From Nocardia sienata NBRC 100364 (lineage in GTDB: Bacteria > Actinomycetota > Actinomycetes > Mycobacteriales > Mycobacteriaceae), in contig NZ_BDBX01000001.1 in NCBI RefSeq assembly GCF_001613205.1, forward strand, positions 1 to 64,000: a DNA stretch of 64,000 bases, written 5' to 3'. The notes under the pieces are model-generated. The model saw only the letters and a list, made by a program, of their open reading frames with translations. It did not search any database and had not been told where the DNA came from. The position numbers and the translations under genes are program-made. Within the stretch, counting starts at the first letter, position 1. Every line of letters begins with the position of its first letter. Positions 42,291 through 51,598 of this stretch are shown here, in pieces.

Positions 42291-43586
42291 TCAGACCAGA
42301 ATCCGCAGCGGGTGCTCGATCAGCTGTTTGAGCTGGGCAAGGAACTGTGCGGCGCCAACGCCGTCGATGCAGCGGTGATCGGCGGACATGGTGATACGCA
42401 GTATCTTTCGGCTCACCACTTGCCCGTCGGCCAGTTGCAGTTCGTCGGTGGCGGCGCCGACGGCGAGGATGGCGGATTCCGGGGGGTTGATGACGGCGCT
42501 GAAGTGTTCGATGCCGTACATGCCGAGGTTGGAGATCGTGAAGGTGCCTCCGGTCATCTCGTCGGTGCGCAGTTTGCGGTCCCGCGCACGTTCGGCCTTG
42601 TCGCGGGTCTCTGCGGCGATGGCGGAGATCGATTTGCGGTCGGCGTCGTGCACGACCGGGACCAGCAGTCCGGCGGGCGTGGCGACCGCGATACCCAGGT
42701 GGATGCCGCGATGCTGTCGCAGCGCGTTTCCGGCATAGGAGACATTGATGCCCGGGTTCGCGCGCAGTGTCAGCGCGACGGCCTTGACCAGCAGGTCGTT
42801 GACGCTGACCTTCCCGGTCCCCGCGGCGAGCGTGTCGTTGATCTGGGTGCGGAAGGCGAACAGGTCGGTGACATCGATGGCGCTGGTGAGGTAGATATGC
42901 GGCGCCTGCTGTTTACTTTCCGTCAGCCGCGTGGCGGAAACCCGCTGAATACCGGTCAGCGGGATCTCGTCGTAGTCGCCGGACTCCGGCTCAGCCGCGA
43001 CAGACACCGGTGCTTCGGCTACCGCGGTGCCCCGTGCGATGCCGGACGCCGCCGCCTCGTGCGCTGATTCGACATCGCGGCGGGTGATGCGCCCGCCGGG
43101 GCCGGTCCCGGCGACCGCGGCGAGATCCACGCCGAGTTCGCGGGCCACTTTACGCGCGAGCGGGGAGGACTTCTGCCGCTCGCCGGTGCCGGTGGTCGTG
43201 AACTGCGCGGTGTCGGCGGTCGGTGCGGGGGCCGGCCGCTCGGGGGCGTGTGCCGCGCGGGGTGCCGATGCGGGCGCGTCGCCTTCCAGGGCGGTTCCGG
43301 CCCCGCTCCGTTCCTGCCCTGTAGGCGCTGCGCTGCCGCTGCCGCTGCCGCTGCCGTCGCCGACGAGGGCGATCGGTTCGCCGATCGGTACCCGGGTGCC
43401 GGCTTCGGCGAGGATCTGTTCGAGGACGCCGTCCTCGTAGGCTTCTAGTTCCATGAGCGCTTTGTCGGTTTCGATCTCGGCGACGATCTCACCGCGGGTG
43501 ACTGGGTCGCCGACCTGTTTGAGCCAGGTGGCGACGACACCGTCTTCCATGGTGTCCGACAGTCGGGGCATGACGATTTCGGGCAT
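42291..43586 (-). CDS. 2-oxoacid dehydrogenase E2 (dihydrolipoyl acyltransferase)
   Basis: 431 residues. One lipoyl domain (EIETDKALMELEAYEDG, lipoyl Lys in ETDKA), a Gly/Ser/Ala/Pro-rich linker, a peripheral subunit-binding domain (SPLARKVARELGVDL, GRITRRDVE) and the catalytic domain ending with SADHRCIDGVGAAQFL, the HxxxDG active site. It forms the core of the complex encoded by the genes upstream (E3, E1alpha, E1beta). Pyruvate, acetoin or branched 2-oxo acid could be the substrate; E1alpha sequence leans to pyruvate/acetoin type. The linker contains a hexanucleotide repeat. Confidence 0.92.
   Translation of the reverse strand: MPEIVMPRLSDTMEDGVVATWLKQVGDPVTRGEIVAEIETDKALMELEAYEDGVLEQILAEAGTRVPIGEPIALVGDGSGSGSGSAAPTGQERSGAGTALEGDAPASAPRAAHAPERPAPAPTADTAQFTTTGTGERQKSSPLARKVARELGVDLAAVAGTGPGGRITRRDVESAHEAAASGIARGTAVAEAPVSVAAEPESGDYDEIPLTGIQRVSATRLTESKQQAPHIYLTSAIDVTDLFAFRTQINDTLAAGTGKVSVNDLLVKAVALTLRANPGINVSYAGNALRQHRGIHLGIAVATPAGLLVPVVHDADRKSISAIAAETRDKAERARDRKLRTDEMTGGTFTISNLGMYGIEHFSAVINPPESAILAVGAATDELQLADGQVVSRKILRITMSADHRCIDGVGAAQFLAQLKQLIEHPLRILV
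43332..43355. repeat. Hexanucleotide repeat (GCTGCC)4 in the E2 linker
   Basis: Four tandem GCTGCC units inside the E2 gene, encoding Gly-Ser repeats in the flexible linker between lipoyl and subunit-binding domains. Changes in copy number would keep the frame and only alter linker length. Confidence 0.8.
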
Positions 43587-43601
43587 GAAGGTTCTCCGGG
43601 G

Positions 43602-44594
43602 TCAGCGGCGTGTGCCGACTGCGGCCAGGGTTTCCGTGGCCGCGGTGTAGAGGGAGTCGACCGAAGGCAGCGCGAGGGTCTCGAGGGGTTTGGCGTAGGG
43701 GAGTGGCACTTCGGCCATGGCGACGCGGCGGACCGGGGCATCGAGGTAGTCGAAGGCGCCATCGGAGATGGAGGCCGCGATTTCCGCGCCGATGCCGTAG
43801 GTGAGCCAGTCGTCCTCGCCGATCACCGCGCAGCCGGTCTTGCGGACCGAGGCGATCAGCGTATCCCGATCGAGGGGGCGTAGGCTGCGCAGGTCGATGA
43901 CTTCCGCGGAGATCCCCTCGGCCGCGAGCTTTTCCGCGACCACCGTGCAGATCGTGGCCATGCGGGAGTAGCCGATCAGGGTGATATCGGTTCCGATGCG
44001 GGTGACCGCGGCTCGCCCGATCTCCGCTGGGGGAATGGACTCCGGTACTTCGCCTTTGGTGTTGTACAGCGCCAGGTTCTCCAGGAACAGCACCGGGTCG
44101 TCGTCCGCGATGGCGGCCTGGAGCAGGGCACGGGCGTCGGCGGGGGTGCTGGGAGCGACAACTTTGAGGCCCGGGACGAACGCGTAGTAGAGCTCGATGT
44201 TCTGGGAGTGGGTCGCGCCGAGTTGCTGTCCGCCACCACCGGGGGTGCGGATGACCATCGGCACGCTGGTCTGCCCACCGAACATGCCGTAGATCTTGGC
44301 GGCGTGGTTGACGATCTGGTCCAGGGCCAGCAGAGAGAAATTGATCGTCATGATCTCGACGATCGGGCGCAATCCGAGCATGGCGGCGCCGATGGCGGCG
44401 CCGACGAACCCTTCTTCGGCGATGGGGGTATCGCGTACTCGTTTGGGGCCGAATTCGTCGAGCAGTCCGGCGGTGATCTTGTAGGAGCCTTCGAAGATAC
44501 CGATCTCTTCGCCGAGCAGGAGAATGTCGTCGTCGCGCCGCATCTGCTCACGCAGTGTTTCGCGCAGTGCTTCGCGGTAGGTCATGACTGCCAC
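43602..44594 (-). CDS. 2-oxoacid dehydrogenase E1 beta subunit
   Basis: 330 residues if starting at the GTG at 44594 (AAGGA 8 bases upstream), or 327 from the ATG at 44585. MTYREALRETLREQMRRDD, LLGEEIGIFEGSYKITAGL, DTPIAEEGFVGAAIGAAM and IRTPGGGGQQLGATHSQN are typical of the beta subunit that completes the thiamine diphosphate site. It follows the E1alpha gene by 11 bases and precedes E2 by 15. Confidence 0.93.
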   Translation of the reverse strand: MAVMTYREALRETLREQMRRDDDILLLGEEIGIFEGSYKITAGLLDEFGPKRVRDTPIAEEGFVGAAIGAAMLGLRPIVEIMTINFSLLALDQIVNHAAKIYGMFGGQTSVPMVIRTPGGGGQQLGATHSQNIELYYAFVPGLKVVAPSTPADARALLQAAIADDDPVLFLENLALYNTKGEVPESIPPAEIGRAAVTRIGTDITLIGYSRMATICTVVAEKLAAEGISAEVIDLRSLRPLDRDTLIASVRKTGCAVIGEDDWLTYGIGAEIAASISDGAFDYLDAPVRRVAMAEVPLPYAKPLETLALPSVDSLYTAATETLAAVGTRR

Positions 44595-44605
44595 GGGTGT
44601 CGTCC

Positions 44606-45748
44606 TTAGTGGGTGAAGAGCGGGTCGGCGGGCAGGCGGCGGGAGTCGCCGGGCACCGGGGTGGCGTAGTTGTAGTCGAACAGGCTCGACGGATCGGGAT
44701 GAGGACTGGCGTCGGCGAACTCGACGGCGGCACGGACACCGGCGGCCACGGACTCCTCGAGGTCTGCGGCGGACTCTTCGGTGAGTACTCCTACCCGCAG
44801 CAGCGCCGCGTGCCAGCGGGTGACCGGATCGTTGTCGCGGGCCTCTGCCACTGTTCCGCTGGTGCGGTATTTGGCGGGGTCGACCACGGAGTGGCCTTTG
44901 AGGCGGTAACTGACGGCCTCGAGCAGCGCCGGCTTGCTCTCGCGTCGGGCGGTCTCGATGAGTTCGCGTGCGGTATCGCGCACCGCCAGCACATCCGTGC
45001 CGTCGACACGTTCGCCGCGGATGCGGTAGGACGCGGCGCGTTTCCACAGATCGGGTTCGGCAGAAGACTTCTCGACCGTGGTGCCCATCCCGGTCTGGTT
45101 GTTGACGATCAGGAACACGATCGGCAGATTCCACAGGGCGGCGATGTTCAGCGACTCGTGGAATGCGCCGATATTGGTGGTGCCCTCACCCATCTGGCAC
45201 ACGACCACGTCGTCGTCACCGCGGTAGTCGATGGCCAGGGCCGCGCCGATGGCCAGCGGAATCTGGCCACCCACGATCGCGTAGCCGCCGAGCAGCCGGG
45301 TAGCGGTGTCGTACATGTGCATCGAGCCGCCCCAGCCCTTGGACGTGCCGGTGGAGCGGCCGTAGAGTTCGGCCATGACCCTGCCGGGTTCGATCCCTTT
45401 GACCAGCGCGTAACCGTGTTCGCGATAGTTGGTGAACAGGTAGTCGGTGGGCCGCATGGCCGCACCCATACCGACGACGGTGGCTTCCTCGCCGAGGTTG
45501 AGATGGCAGTAGCCGCCGATCCTCGCCTGTTGGTAGCTCTGCGAAGTGCGCTCCTCGAAGCGGCGCACGAACAGCATCTCGCGATAGAGTTCCCGCAGCG
45601 TCTCGGGATTCTCCGCGGCGATACGGGAGTCGACCGAATCGCCGAGGCCGGCCGGGCTATCGGGCTCTCGGGTGGCGGTTTCGGGCTTCTTCACGGCGGC
45701 GCGGACTGCCTTACTCGGCGGTCGGCGGGCGGTGGTTTCGGCGGTCAT
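44606..45748 (-). CDS. 2-oxoacid dehydrogenase E1 alpha subunit
   Basis: 380 residues. It has an Ala/Pro/Lys-rich N-terminal tail of about 45 residues, then MLFVRRFEERTSQSYQQARI, GGYCHLNLGEEATVVG, the ThDP region MGEGTTNIGAFHESLNIAA with IVNNQTGMGTT, and YRLKGHSVVDPAKYR, the phosphorylation-loop region in other PDHs. The gene's ATG overlaps the E3 stop (ATGA). Pyruvate or acetoin are the likely substrates; I cannot separate them. Confidence 0.92.
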   Translation of the reverse strand: MTAETTARRPPSKAVRAAVKKPETATREPDSPAGLGDSVDSRIAAENPETLRELYREMLFVRRFEERTSQSYQQARIGGYCHLNLGEEATVVGMGAAMRPTDYLFTNYREHGYALVKGIEPGRVMAELYGRSTGTSKGWGGSMHMYDTATRLLGGYAIVGGQIPLAIGAALAIDYRGDDDVVVCQMGEGTTNIGAFHESLNIAALWNLPIVFLIVNNQTGMGTTVEKSSAEPDLWKRAASYRIRGERVDGTDVLAVRDTARELIETARRESKPALLEAVSYRLKGHSVVDPAKYRTSGTVAEARDNDPVTRWHAALLRVGVLTEESAADLEESVAAGVRAAVEFADASPHPDPSSLFDYNYATPVPGDSRRLPADPLFTH

Positions 45749-47217
45749 GCGCGGTCTCCTCGACGGGTGCGGGGCGGTGCGATGTGGATGGGCAGGCCGA
45801 GGCCGGTCAGGGCTGCTTCCATACCGATCTCGCCGAAGGTGGGGTGGGCGTGGATCGTGTGGGCAAGTTCGTCCAGGGTCGCCTCGAGCGTGATCGCGAG
45901 AGCGCCTTCGGTGATCAGGTCGCTGGCCGAGGGGCCGATGATGTGCACGCCGAGGACTTCGTGGTGCCGGGCGCCGGCGATGATCTTCAGGAAGCCTTCG
46001 GTGTCGCCGACCGAGCGGGCGCGACCCAGCGCGGCAAAAGGAAATTTGGCGGTGACGACGTCATGGCCCGCGGCACGGGCAGCGGCCTCGGTGAGGCCGA
46101 CACTCGCGATCTCGGGGTGGGTGAAGGTGGCGGCGGGGATGGCGTGGTAGTCGATGTGGACGTCGTGACCTGCGATGACATCGGCCGCAGTGAGCCCCTG
46201 GTGAGAGGCCACGTGTGCCAGCAGCGCCTTACCTGTGACATCACCGATGGCGTACACGTGCTCGACGCCGGTCCGCAGCCGGTCGTCGACGGGGATGAAC
46301 CCGCGCGCGTCGGTGCCGACTCCCGCGGCGTCCAGGCCGAGTGCGGCGGTGTTGGGGCGGCGGCCGACGCCGACGAGCACGATATCGGCGTCGAGGGCGC
46401 GCGGGTCCGTTCCATCGACATTTACTCGCAGCCCGTCCCCGGACCGCTCGATTCCGGTGACCGTCGAGCTGGTCGAAACCGTGATCCCGCGACCGGTGAA
46501 CGATCGCCCGAGCGCGGCGCCGATCTCGGCGTCCTCTGCCGGAACCAGACGATCCTGCATCTCGACGACGGTCACCGCGGTGCCGAAGGCGGCGAAGAGG
46601 CCGGCCCACTCCACGCCGACCGCGCTCCCGCCGATCACAACCAGTCGCTCGGGAATCTCGGTGAGACCGAACGCCCCGTCGGAGGTGATGACGCCGGGCA
46701 GGTCGGCGCCGGATACCGGGAGCGGCGCAGGCACCGAGCCGGTCGCGATGATTACATCGGTTGCCTCCACCGTGCGGATCGGAATGTCGGTCGGCGCGGC
46801 CGCGTAGCGGGGACCACCGTCGAAGACCGGGGACGGACCTGCTCGGAACACCTCGACGGTGCTCGGGCCGGTGAACCGGGCGTGGCCTTCGATGACGGTC
46901 ACGCCGTTGGCCTGCAGCAGGCCGGCCACACCGTGGGTGAGTTCGTCGACGATGCCGTTCTTGCGCTCGCGCACCGCGGCGAAGTCCACCTGCACGTTCT
47001 CGGTGGTGATTCCGAAATCTTTCGCGGAATCGACGATCTGGAAGACCTCCGCGGACCGCAGCATCGCCTTGGTGGGTATACAGCCCCAGTTCAGGCACAC
47101 TCCGCCGGGGCGCTCCTTTTCCACCAGCGCGACGCGTAGACCGCGCTGGGCAGCGCGGATCGCGGCGACGTAGCCGCCCGGGCCCCCGCCGACGACCAAG
47201 AGATCGAATTGTGGCAC
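45745..47217 (-). CDS. lpdA: Dihydrolipoamide dehydrogenase (E3)
   Basis: 490 residues from the GTG at 47217, which follows GAGGAG. LLVVGGGPGGYVAAIRAAQR binds FAD, GGVCLNWGCIPTK carries the redox-active cysteine pair, TGSVPAPLP and VIGGSAVGVEWA bind NAD, and TFTHPEIASVGLTE and HAHPTFGEIGMEA end the protein, with the catalytic His. It is the first gene of the four-gene complex operon. The ORF is open further upstream but lacks any start with a site. Confidence 0.94.
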   Translation of the reverse strand: MPQFDLLVVGGGPGGYVAAIRAAQRGLRVALVEKERPGGVCLNWGCIPTKAMLRSAEVFQIVDSAKDFGITTENVQVDFAAVRERKNGIVDELTHGVAGLLQANGVTVIEGHARFTGPSTVEVFRAGPSPVFDGGPRYAAAPTDIPIRTVEATDVIIATGSVPAPLPVSGADLPGVITSDGAFGLTEIPERLVVIGGSAVGVEWAGLFAAFGTAVTVVEMQDRLVPAEDAEIGAALGRSFTGRGITVSTSSTVTGIERSGDGLRVNVDGTDPRALDADIVLVGVGRRPNTAALGLDAAGVGTDARGFIPVDDRLRTGVEHVYAIGDVTGKALLAHVASHQGLTAADVIAGHDVHIDYHAIPAATFTHPEIASVGLTEAAARAAGHDVVTAKFPFAALGRARSVGDTEGFLKIIAGARHHEVLGVHIIGPSASDLITEGALAITLEATLDELAHTIHAHPTFGEIGMEAALTGLGLPIHIAPPRTRRGDRA

Positions 47218-47343
47218 TTGTGGTGCTCCTCGTCCTGAATGCGTGACCCGGCTACCGGTTGGCGGTGTGGGTCCGGACTTGGAGTCTGCTGGGTTGTGGG
47301 GCGGCGAACAATTCTCCGCGCGCCCAGGAATCAAGCTCCACAA

Positions 47344-47360
47344 TTGGGCGCAGCGCCCAA
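47344..47360. promoter_or_regulatory. Perfect palindrome upstream of the E3 gene
   Basis: TTGGGCGC-A-GCGCCCAA is a perfect 17-base palindrome 127 bases before the E3 start and 32 bases past the PucR stop. It could be the operator for the 2-oxoacid dehydrogenase operon or the terminator of the regulator gene; T/A ends without a T tract favour an operator. Confidence 0.5.
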
Positions 47361-47391
47361 CCCAGGTGCCTCGCAGGCCGGTGTCCGCGGC

Positions 47392-48600
47392 TCAGTCGGT
47401 GGCGGTCTCGACGAGCGTATGCGCGAGGAGTGCCAGGGAAAGCTCCAGGTGGAAGCGCTGCCCGTCCAACGGCCGCCCGAGTAGTATCGCGGCGCGCTGG
47501 AGCCGGTTGAGCACAGTGTTGCGGTGGCAGTACAGCAGCGGCGCCGCATGGGCGGCCGAGCAGTCCTCGGCCAGCCACACCCGCAATGTCGTGAGCAGCA
47601 GGTCGCGTTCCTTGGCCGGCAGTTCGAGAATCGGGCCGAGGAGCCGGCCCACCAGCAACTGCGCCAGATCGGGCGATCGGAGCAGTAGGGCCTCGGGGTA
47701 GCGGTCGTGTAATGAGGTCAACACGCCGTGGGAGTCCTCTGGCATCGTGTCCAGTGCCAGGGCTGCCAGCATATGGGCGACGTCGACTTCGGCGAGTCCG
47801 ATAACCGCGGGCGATAGCCCGGCGCGCCCGCTGACGAGGGGCCCGAGTACAGCCGTTACCTGCGCAGATGGATTATTCTCGAGGGCGATGAGGCCGACCG
47901 TGGAATCACCGCGGTTATGCCAGACCGAGCGGAAGCCCTGCGCGGCCAGCGCGGTCTCGGTGCCCAGCCTGAGCGGGTAGGTATCGCCGCGGGCGGTGAT
48001 CACGAGATAAGCGCTGGTGACCGGAATGTTCAACTCCCGTGACGCGCGATGGGCGAACCGTGCGTCGCGCCCACGTCCAGCGAGCAGATCCTCGATCAAC
48101 GCGTGGCGGCGGCGTTCATCGAGGCGGACTCGATCGAGCTCCGCTCCGCGGTAGGAAGTGACCAGCGCCGAGGACATCCCGTCGATGACCGCCCACATCG
48201 CCGTACCCATTTCCCGGAAGTCCGCAGCCGAGATGGTGCCCGCCCGGTCCACCAGTGCCTCCCAGATGATCCGGCCGCCCAGGCGGAAGGTGCGCAGCAT
48301 CGCCTCCAACGGCACGCCCTGCACAGCCCGGTGCGCGCCGATCGCCGCGGCGACATCGTCGTGCTCGGCGTCGAGACCTTTCTCGTCGATGAGGTCCAGC
48401 ACCCGGGTGAGGAACCGATGGCATCCTTCTTGCAGGTCCGCCCGGCTCACCGCCGAGTAGTCCGTCCACTCCGGATTCTCGGTGAAGATCGCGGTGATGA
48501 GCCGCTCGGTGAGTACGGGGATGTCCTCACGACAGGCCGCCACCAACTCCCCGGAGCGAGTCACGGGCTCGGACTTGTCGGATACCGCCACGTCGGCCAC
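47392..48600 (-). CDS. PucR/CdaR-type transcriptional regulator
   Basis: About 402 residues from the GTG at 48600; a GTG at 48591 is equally possible and neither has a strong site. The sensor half reads LITAIFTENPEWTDYSAVSR, VPLEAMLRTFRLGGRIIWEA and the C-terminal helix-turn-helix is LLYCHRNTVLNRLQRAAILLGRP, with FHLELSLALLAHTL at the end. It lies directly upstream of the E3-E1-E2 operon in the same direction, so it likely activates it. It differs clearly from the PucR-type protein at 38738. Confidence 0.87.
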   Translation of the reverse strand: MADVAVSDKSEPVTRSGELVAACREDIPVLTERLITAIFTENPEWTDYSAVSRADLQEGCHRFLTRVLDLIDEKGLDAEHDDVAAAIGAHRAVQGVPLEAMLRTFRLGGRIIWEALVDRAGTISAADFREMGTAMWAVIDGMSSALVTSYRGAELDRVRLDERRRHALIEDLLAGRGRDARFAHRASRELNIPVTSAYLVITARGDTYPLRLGTETALAAQGFRSVWHNRGDSTVGLIALENNPSAQVTAVLGPLVSGRAGLSPAVIGLAEVDVAHMLAALALDTMPEDSHGVLTSLHDRYPEALLLRSPDLAQLLVGRLLGPILELPAKERDLLLTTLRVWLAEDCSAAHAAPLLYCHRNTVLNRLQRAAILLGRPLDGQRFHLELSLALLAHTLVETATD

Positions 48601-49121
48601 AGTACTTCTGATGGTGCGGACCAGGATGGCCACGCCCCGCGGTCGGGCCGACTGCCGAACGATCGAGCCGTGACTCCCGACCCGGAGATCAACGTCCCGG
48701 TGTTCCGGCCACAACCGATCAGAGCACAGCGACCCCCCCACACGCGGGAGGGTTGTGCTCGGGCGTACCCAAAGATCAGTTGCCCGCAATGCTCGCCGCG
48801 GCCGAGGAGAGCGCGCACCGCAACGACACCCTTGCCGCGACCAGCCGGTGGGCCCGAACCGATTCGGCGAGGCGAACCGTGACCATTCCCGGCGCCGAGG
48901 TACAGCAATCACGCGGAGCACGGACTGCCGTTGCAGCGGGCTTACGAGAGCATTCGACCCGGCCGCTACCTCGACGAACGTGATCGGCTGTCCATTGCAG
49001 GGCGGACTTCGGGAGAGTCCGGGGCCGACGCAGATAACAATTCCGACAATTCGTCCTCGGCCTGAAAATCCCCGGCCTCGGAAGTGGGAAGATTCCATCA
49101 CCGAAACGGAAAGACCTTGGC
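48601..49121. other. Intergenic region between divergent regulator and quinoprotein genes
   Basis: 521 bases. It carries the promoters of the minus-strand PucR-type gene and the plus-strand propeller gene. A plus-strand ORF at 48753-48983 reads AEESAHRNDTLAATSRWART with a loose likeness to nitroreductase-type (Acg) proteins, too weak to call. No clear repeat. Confidence 0.4.
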
Positions 49122-50762
49122 ATGAACAGACTTTGGCCAATGATCTTCGCGGCGTGGGCGTCCGGACTCCGGAAGACATCATTTTTGCGGTTACCGATCC
49201 TGGTGGCCGCGGTTGTCCTGCTGTTGCCGAACTCCAGCGTCGGGAGCGCTGCGCCACCTGTCGGCACCAATGGTGATTGGCCGATGTGGCAGTTCGACCT
49301 CGCCGGTTCCCGGCACAATCCACGCGAGACCGCTCTCTCGCCGGCCACAGTGTCCTCGTTGCAGCTGAAGTGGGCGTTCGCGTTCCCCGACTCGATCGCC
49401 GCTTCCAGCCAGCCGGCGGTGGTGGACGGAACTGTTTACGTCGGTGGCCGCAACGGTACGTTCTATGCGCTGGACGCGACCACCGGTGCGACCCGGTGGT
49501 CGTTCCGAGCCGAGACGCCCCTCGGCGGAAATCTCCCGACGTACGGGCTGCGCAACGGGCCCGCGGTTGTCGATGGCACGGTCTACTTCGGCGACAACTC
49601 GGCCAGGATGTGGGCCCTGGACGCGCAGACCGGTGCCCAGCGCTGGGTCCGTCGACTGGACAATCATCGTTACGCGATCATCACCGGTTCGCCCCTCGTG
49701 TTCGACGGTCACGTCTATGTCGGTGTGTCCAGCCAAGAGCTGGGTACCGCCACCAGCGACCTGTACCCGTGTTGTACCTTCCGGGGAAGTGTTGTGGCGC
49801 TCGACGCCGCTACCGGCGACGTGCGATGGCAGCATTACACGATCCCGCCACCGGAGCCGACTCCCAGTGGGTCGCCGCCGTTTGCGCCCAGCGGTGCGCC
49901 GGTGTGGTCGTCGCCCACGATCCACCCGGAGTCGCGCACGCTGTACTACACCGCGGGCAATCCCTACACTGGCCGTCCCGAGGGCGCGGAAGCGATCGGC
50001 GCGCTGGACATCGACACCGGAACCGCCCGGTGGGTCCGCCGGATGACTCCCGGGGAAGCCCCCTGGAACGGGCGCTGCACCTACCCACCGCCGGGCGGCA
50101 ACTGCCCCGAGCCCGGTCACGATTTCGACTTCGGTTCGCAGCCGAACATTTTCGAGATGGGTGGCCGCTTGGTCGTCGGCGCGGGCCAGAAGAGCGGTGT
50201 CTTCCACCTGCTCGACGCCGTCACCGGCGAGATCGTCTGGCAAACCAGGTTGAACACGCCGGTACCGGTGCTGCCCATCCCGGGCTCGGAGTCACTGCAA
50301 GGCATCCAATGGGGTGCGAGCTATGACGGCCACCGCCTGTATGTTGCCACTTATCAGGGCACGCCGGGCACACTTTTCGCGTTGCACCCGGCGACCGGCG
50401 AGGTCATCTGGAGCACGCCGAACCCCGCCCACGGTTGCCTGTTCGATCCACCGCCGATACCGATGCTTCCGCTGTGCCAGCTCGCCATGCCGAACGCCGT
50501 CTCGTCGACACCCGGCCTGGTCTACGAGGGCAGCCTGGACGGCAAGATGCGCGTTTTCTCCGCCGAGACCGGTGCCATCCTCTGGGAATACAACACGGCA
50601 CGGCACTTCCACACCGTGAACGGAGTGCCGGGCGTCGGCGGCGGTATCAACGGCCATGGCGCCGTCGTCTCGAACGGCATGCTGTTCACCAATTCCGGTT
50701 ACGGCCGGCAGATCACCACCGGTATGCCGGGCAATGTCCTGTTGGCCTTCGGTCTTCCCTGA
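49122..50762 (+). CDS. Secreted PQQ-type beta-propeller protein (alcohol dehydrogenase-like)
   Basis: 546 residues with a Sec signal peptide (hydrophobic core LPILVAAVVLLLP, cleavage near residue 43). Eight-bladed quinoprotein-type repeats of the form GTVYVGGRNGTFYALDATTG, WALDAQTGAQRW, VVALDAATGDVRW, FALHPATGEVIW follow. Two adjacent cysteines (217-218, YPCCTF) match the vicinal disulfide of PQQ-dependent alcohol dehydrogenases such as polyvinyl-alcohol dehydrogenase. No heme c motif is present. It may oxidise an alcohol outside the cell if PQQ is available; no pqq genes occur in the window. It stands alone with the ATG at 49122. Confidence 0.82.
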   Translation: MNRLWPMIFAAWASGLRKTSFLRLPILVAAVVLLLPNSSVGSAAPPVGTNGDWPMWQFDLAGSRHNPRETALSPATVSSLQLKWAFAFPDSIAASSQPAVVDGTVYVGGRNGTFYALDATTGATRWSFRAETPLGGNLPTYGLRNGPAVVDGTVYFGDNSARMWALDAQTGAQRWVRRLDNHRYAIITGSPLVFDGHVYVGVSSQELGTATSDLYPCCTFRGSVVALDAATGDVRWQHYTIPPPEPTPSGSPPFAPSGAPVWSSPTIHPESRTLYYTAGNPYTGRPEGAEAIGALDIDTGTARWVRRMTPGEAPWNGRCTYPPPGGNCPEPGHDFDFGSQPNIFEMGGRLVVGAGQKSGVFHLLDAVTGEIVWQTRLNTPVPVLPIPGSESLQGIQWGASYDGHRLYVATYQGTPGTLFALHPATGEVIWSTPNPAHGCLFDPPPIPMLPLCQLAMPNAVSSTPGLVYEGSLDGKMRVFSAETGAILWEYNTARHFHTVNGVPGVGGGINGHGAVVSNGMLFTNSGYGRQITTGMPGNVLLAFGLP

Positions 50763-50970
50763 CCTCCCCGGGTCGCGAGTTATCGGGACATGCGCGACAA
50801 GGAGTCGAGGAGAGGGCGACCGAGGCGTTCGAATGCCCGGCGCCGAACAAGCGCCGGAACGCGGGCTCTGGCGGTAACCCAAACGTCGACAAGGACGGGA
50901 AGCCGCTACCGGCGAGGTTCTTGGCCGCAACACACAGCGGTTCCCGGCGATATGCCGCATCTCATCGGCT

Positions 50971-51190
50971 ATGGGCCGGCGCGGCGGCCTCTCGATCCAC
51001 TGGCTACGGCACACCACCGCCTGGGTCGAGCGCCACTACGGCACCGCCATCGCGCGGGAATTCGCCCGCCACAGCCGAACAGGTGGGGGAGTGACCGGCA
51101 TCTACACCACCGCCACCATCACCGAAGTCGCCCTCGCCGTCGCACACCTCACCGGCGAACCTCACCCCCTGGCCACCGACCTTTCCGATC
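50971..51190 (+). pseudogene. Tyrosine recombinase (integrase) C-terminal relic
   Basis: LSIHWLRHTTAWVERHYGTA, then ARHS and IYTTATITEVALAVAHLTGE, PHPLAT is the end of an actinobacterial tyrosine integrase: HxLRHT is box II with the catalytic His and Arg. In such integrases YTTAT would hold the active-site Tyr. The rest of the protein is missing and no start is present. It shows that a mobile element once sat at or near this point. Confidence 0.7.
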
Positions 51191-51270
51191 GCCGGGGGGC
51201 CTCCACGGAGTTCCGGTCGGCGCGAGTAGGAGATCTGTCGCAGGGGTCCGACCTGTGCCCGGCACTGCGG

Positions 51271-51588
51271 TTACGGTTCTCGCCGCGTCAGAGCTCGGGC
51301 GGGGCACCACTGCCGGGTTTCGACGTAGCCGCGCCGATCGCCGGTAGGTATCCCGAAGTGCACGAGACCGATCCAGGCGCCGGTTGTGGTGCGGGCCCAT
51401 GCGTGCAGCAGTCCGGGAACGGTCGCGGTGGTGTCCAGGCCGGCGTTTTTGGTGCGCATCGGCACGACGTCGCGGCGGAAGCCCGGCTCCGGCGTGATCG
51501 CGGTGCTCAGATCCACCAGCACCGGCACCGGCGGATCGAAGACACGCCGCAGGGGCGCGGAGAACTCCTCGTTCCAGGTTTCGAACAC
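51271..51588 (-). CDS. Small hypothetical protein
   Basis: 105 residues from a GTG at 51588. The text (ETWNEEFSAPLRRVFDPPVP, VDLSTAITPEPGFRRDVVPM, TTATVPGLLHAWARTTTGAW) has balanced composition and GC-rich third positions, so it looks coding. I recognise no domain. It is divergent from a 63-residue ORF only 10 bases away, and both lie between the integrase and SulP relics, so they may be cargo of a lost element. Confidence 0.5.
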   Translation of the reverse strand: MFETWNEEFSAPLRRVFDPPVPVLVDLSTAITPEPGFRRDVVPMRTKNAGLDTTATVPGLLHAWARTTTGAWIGLVHFGIPTGDRRGYVETRQWCPARALTRREP

Positions 51589-51598
51589 GTATTCGATT

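Noticed and set aside
48753..48983. Plus-strand ORF with loose similarity to Acg-type nitroreductases
   Set aside because: Similarity is limited to a few residues and does not extend; I could not separate it from chance.
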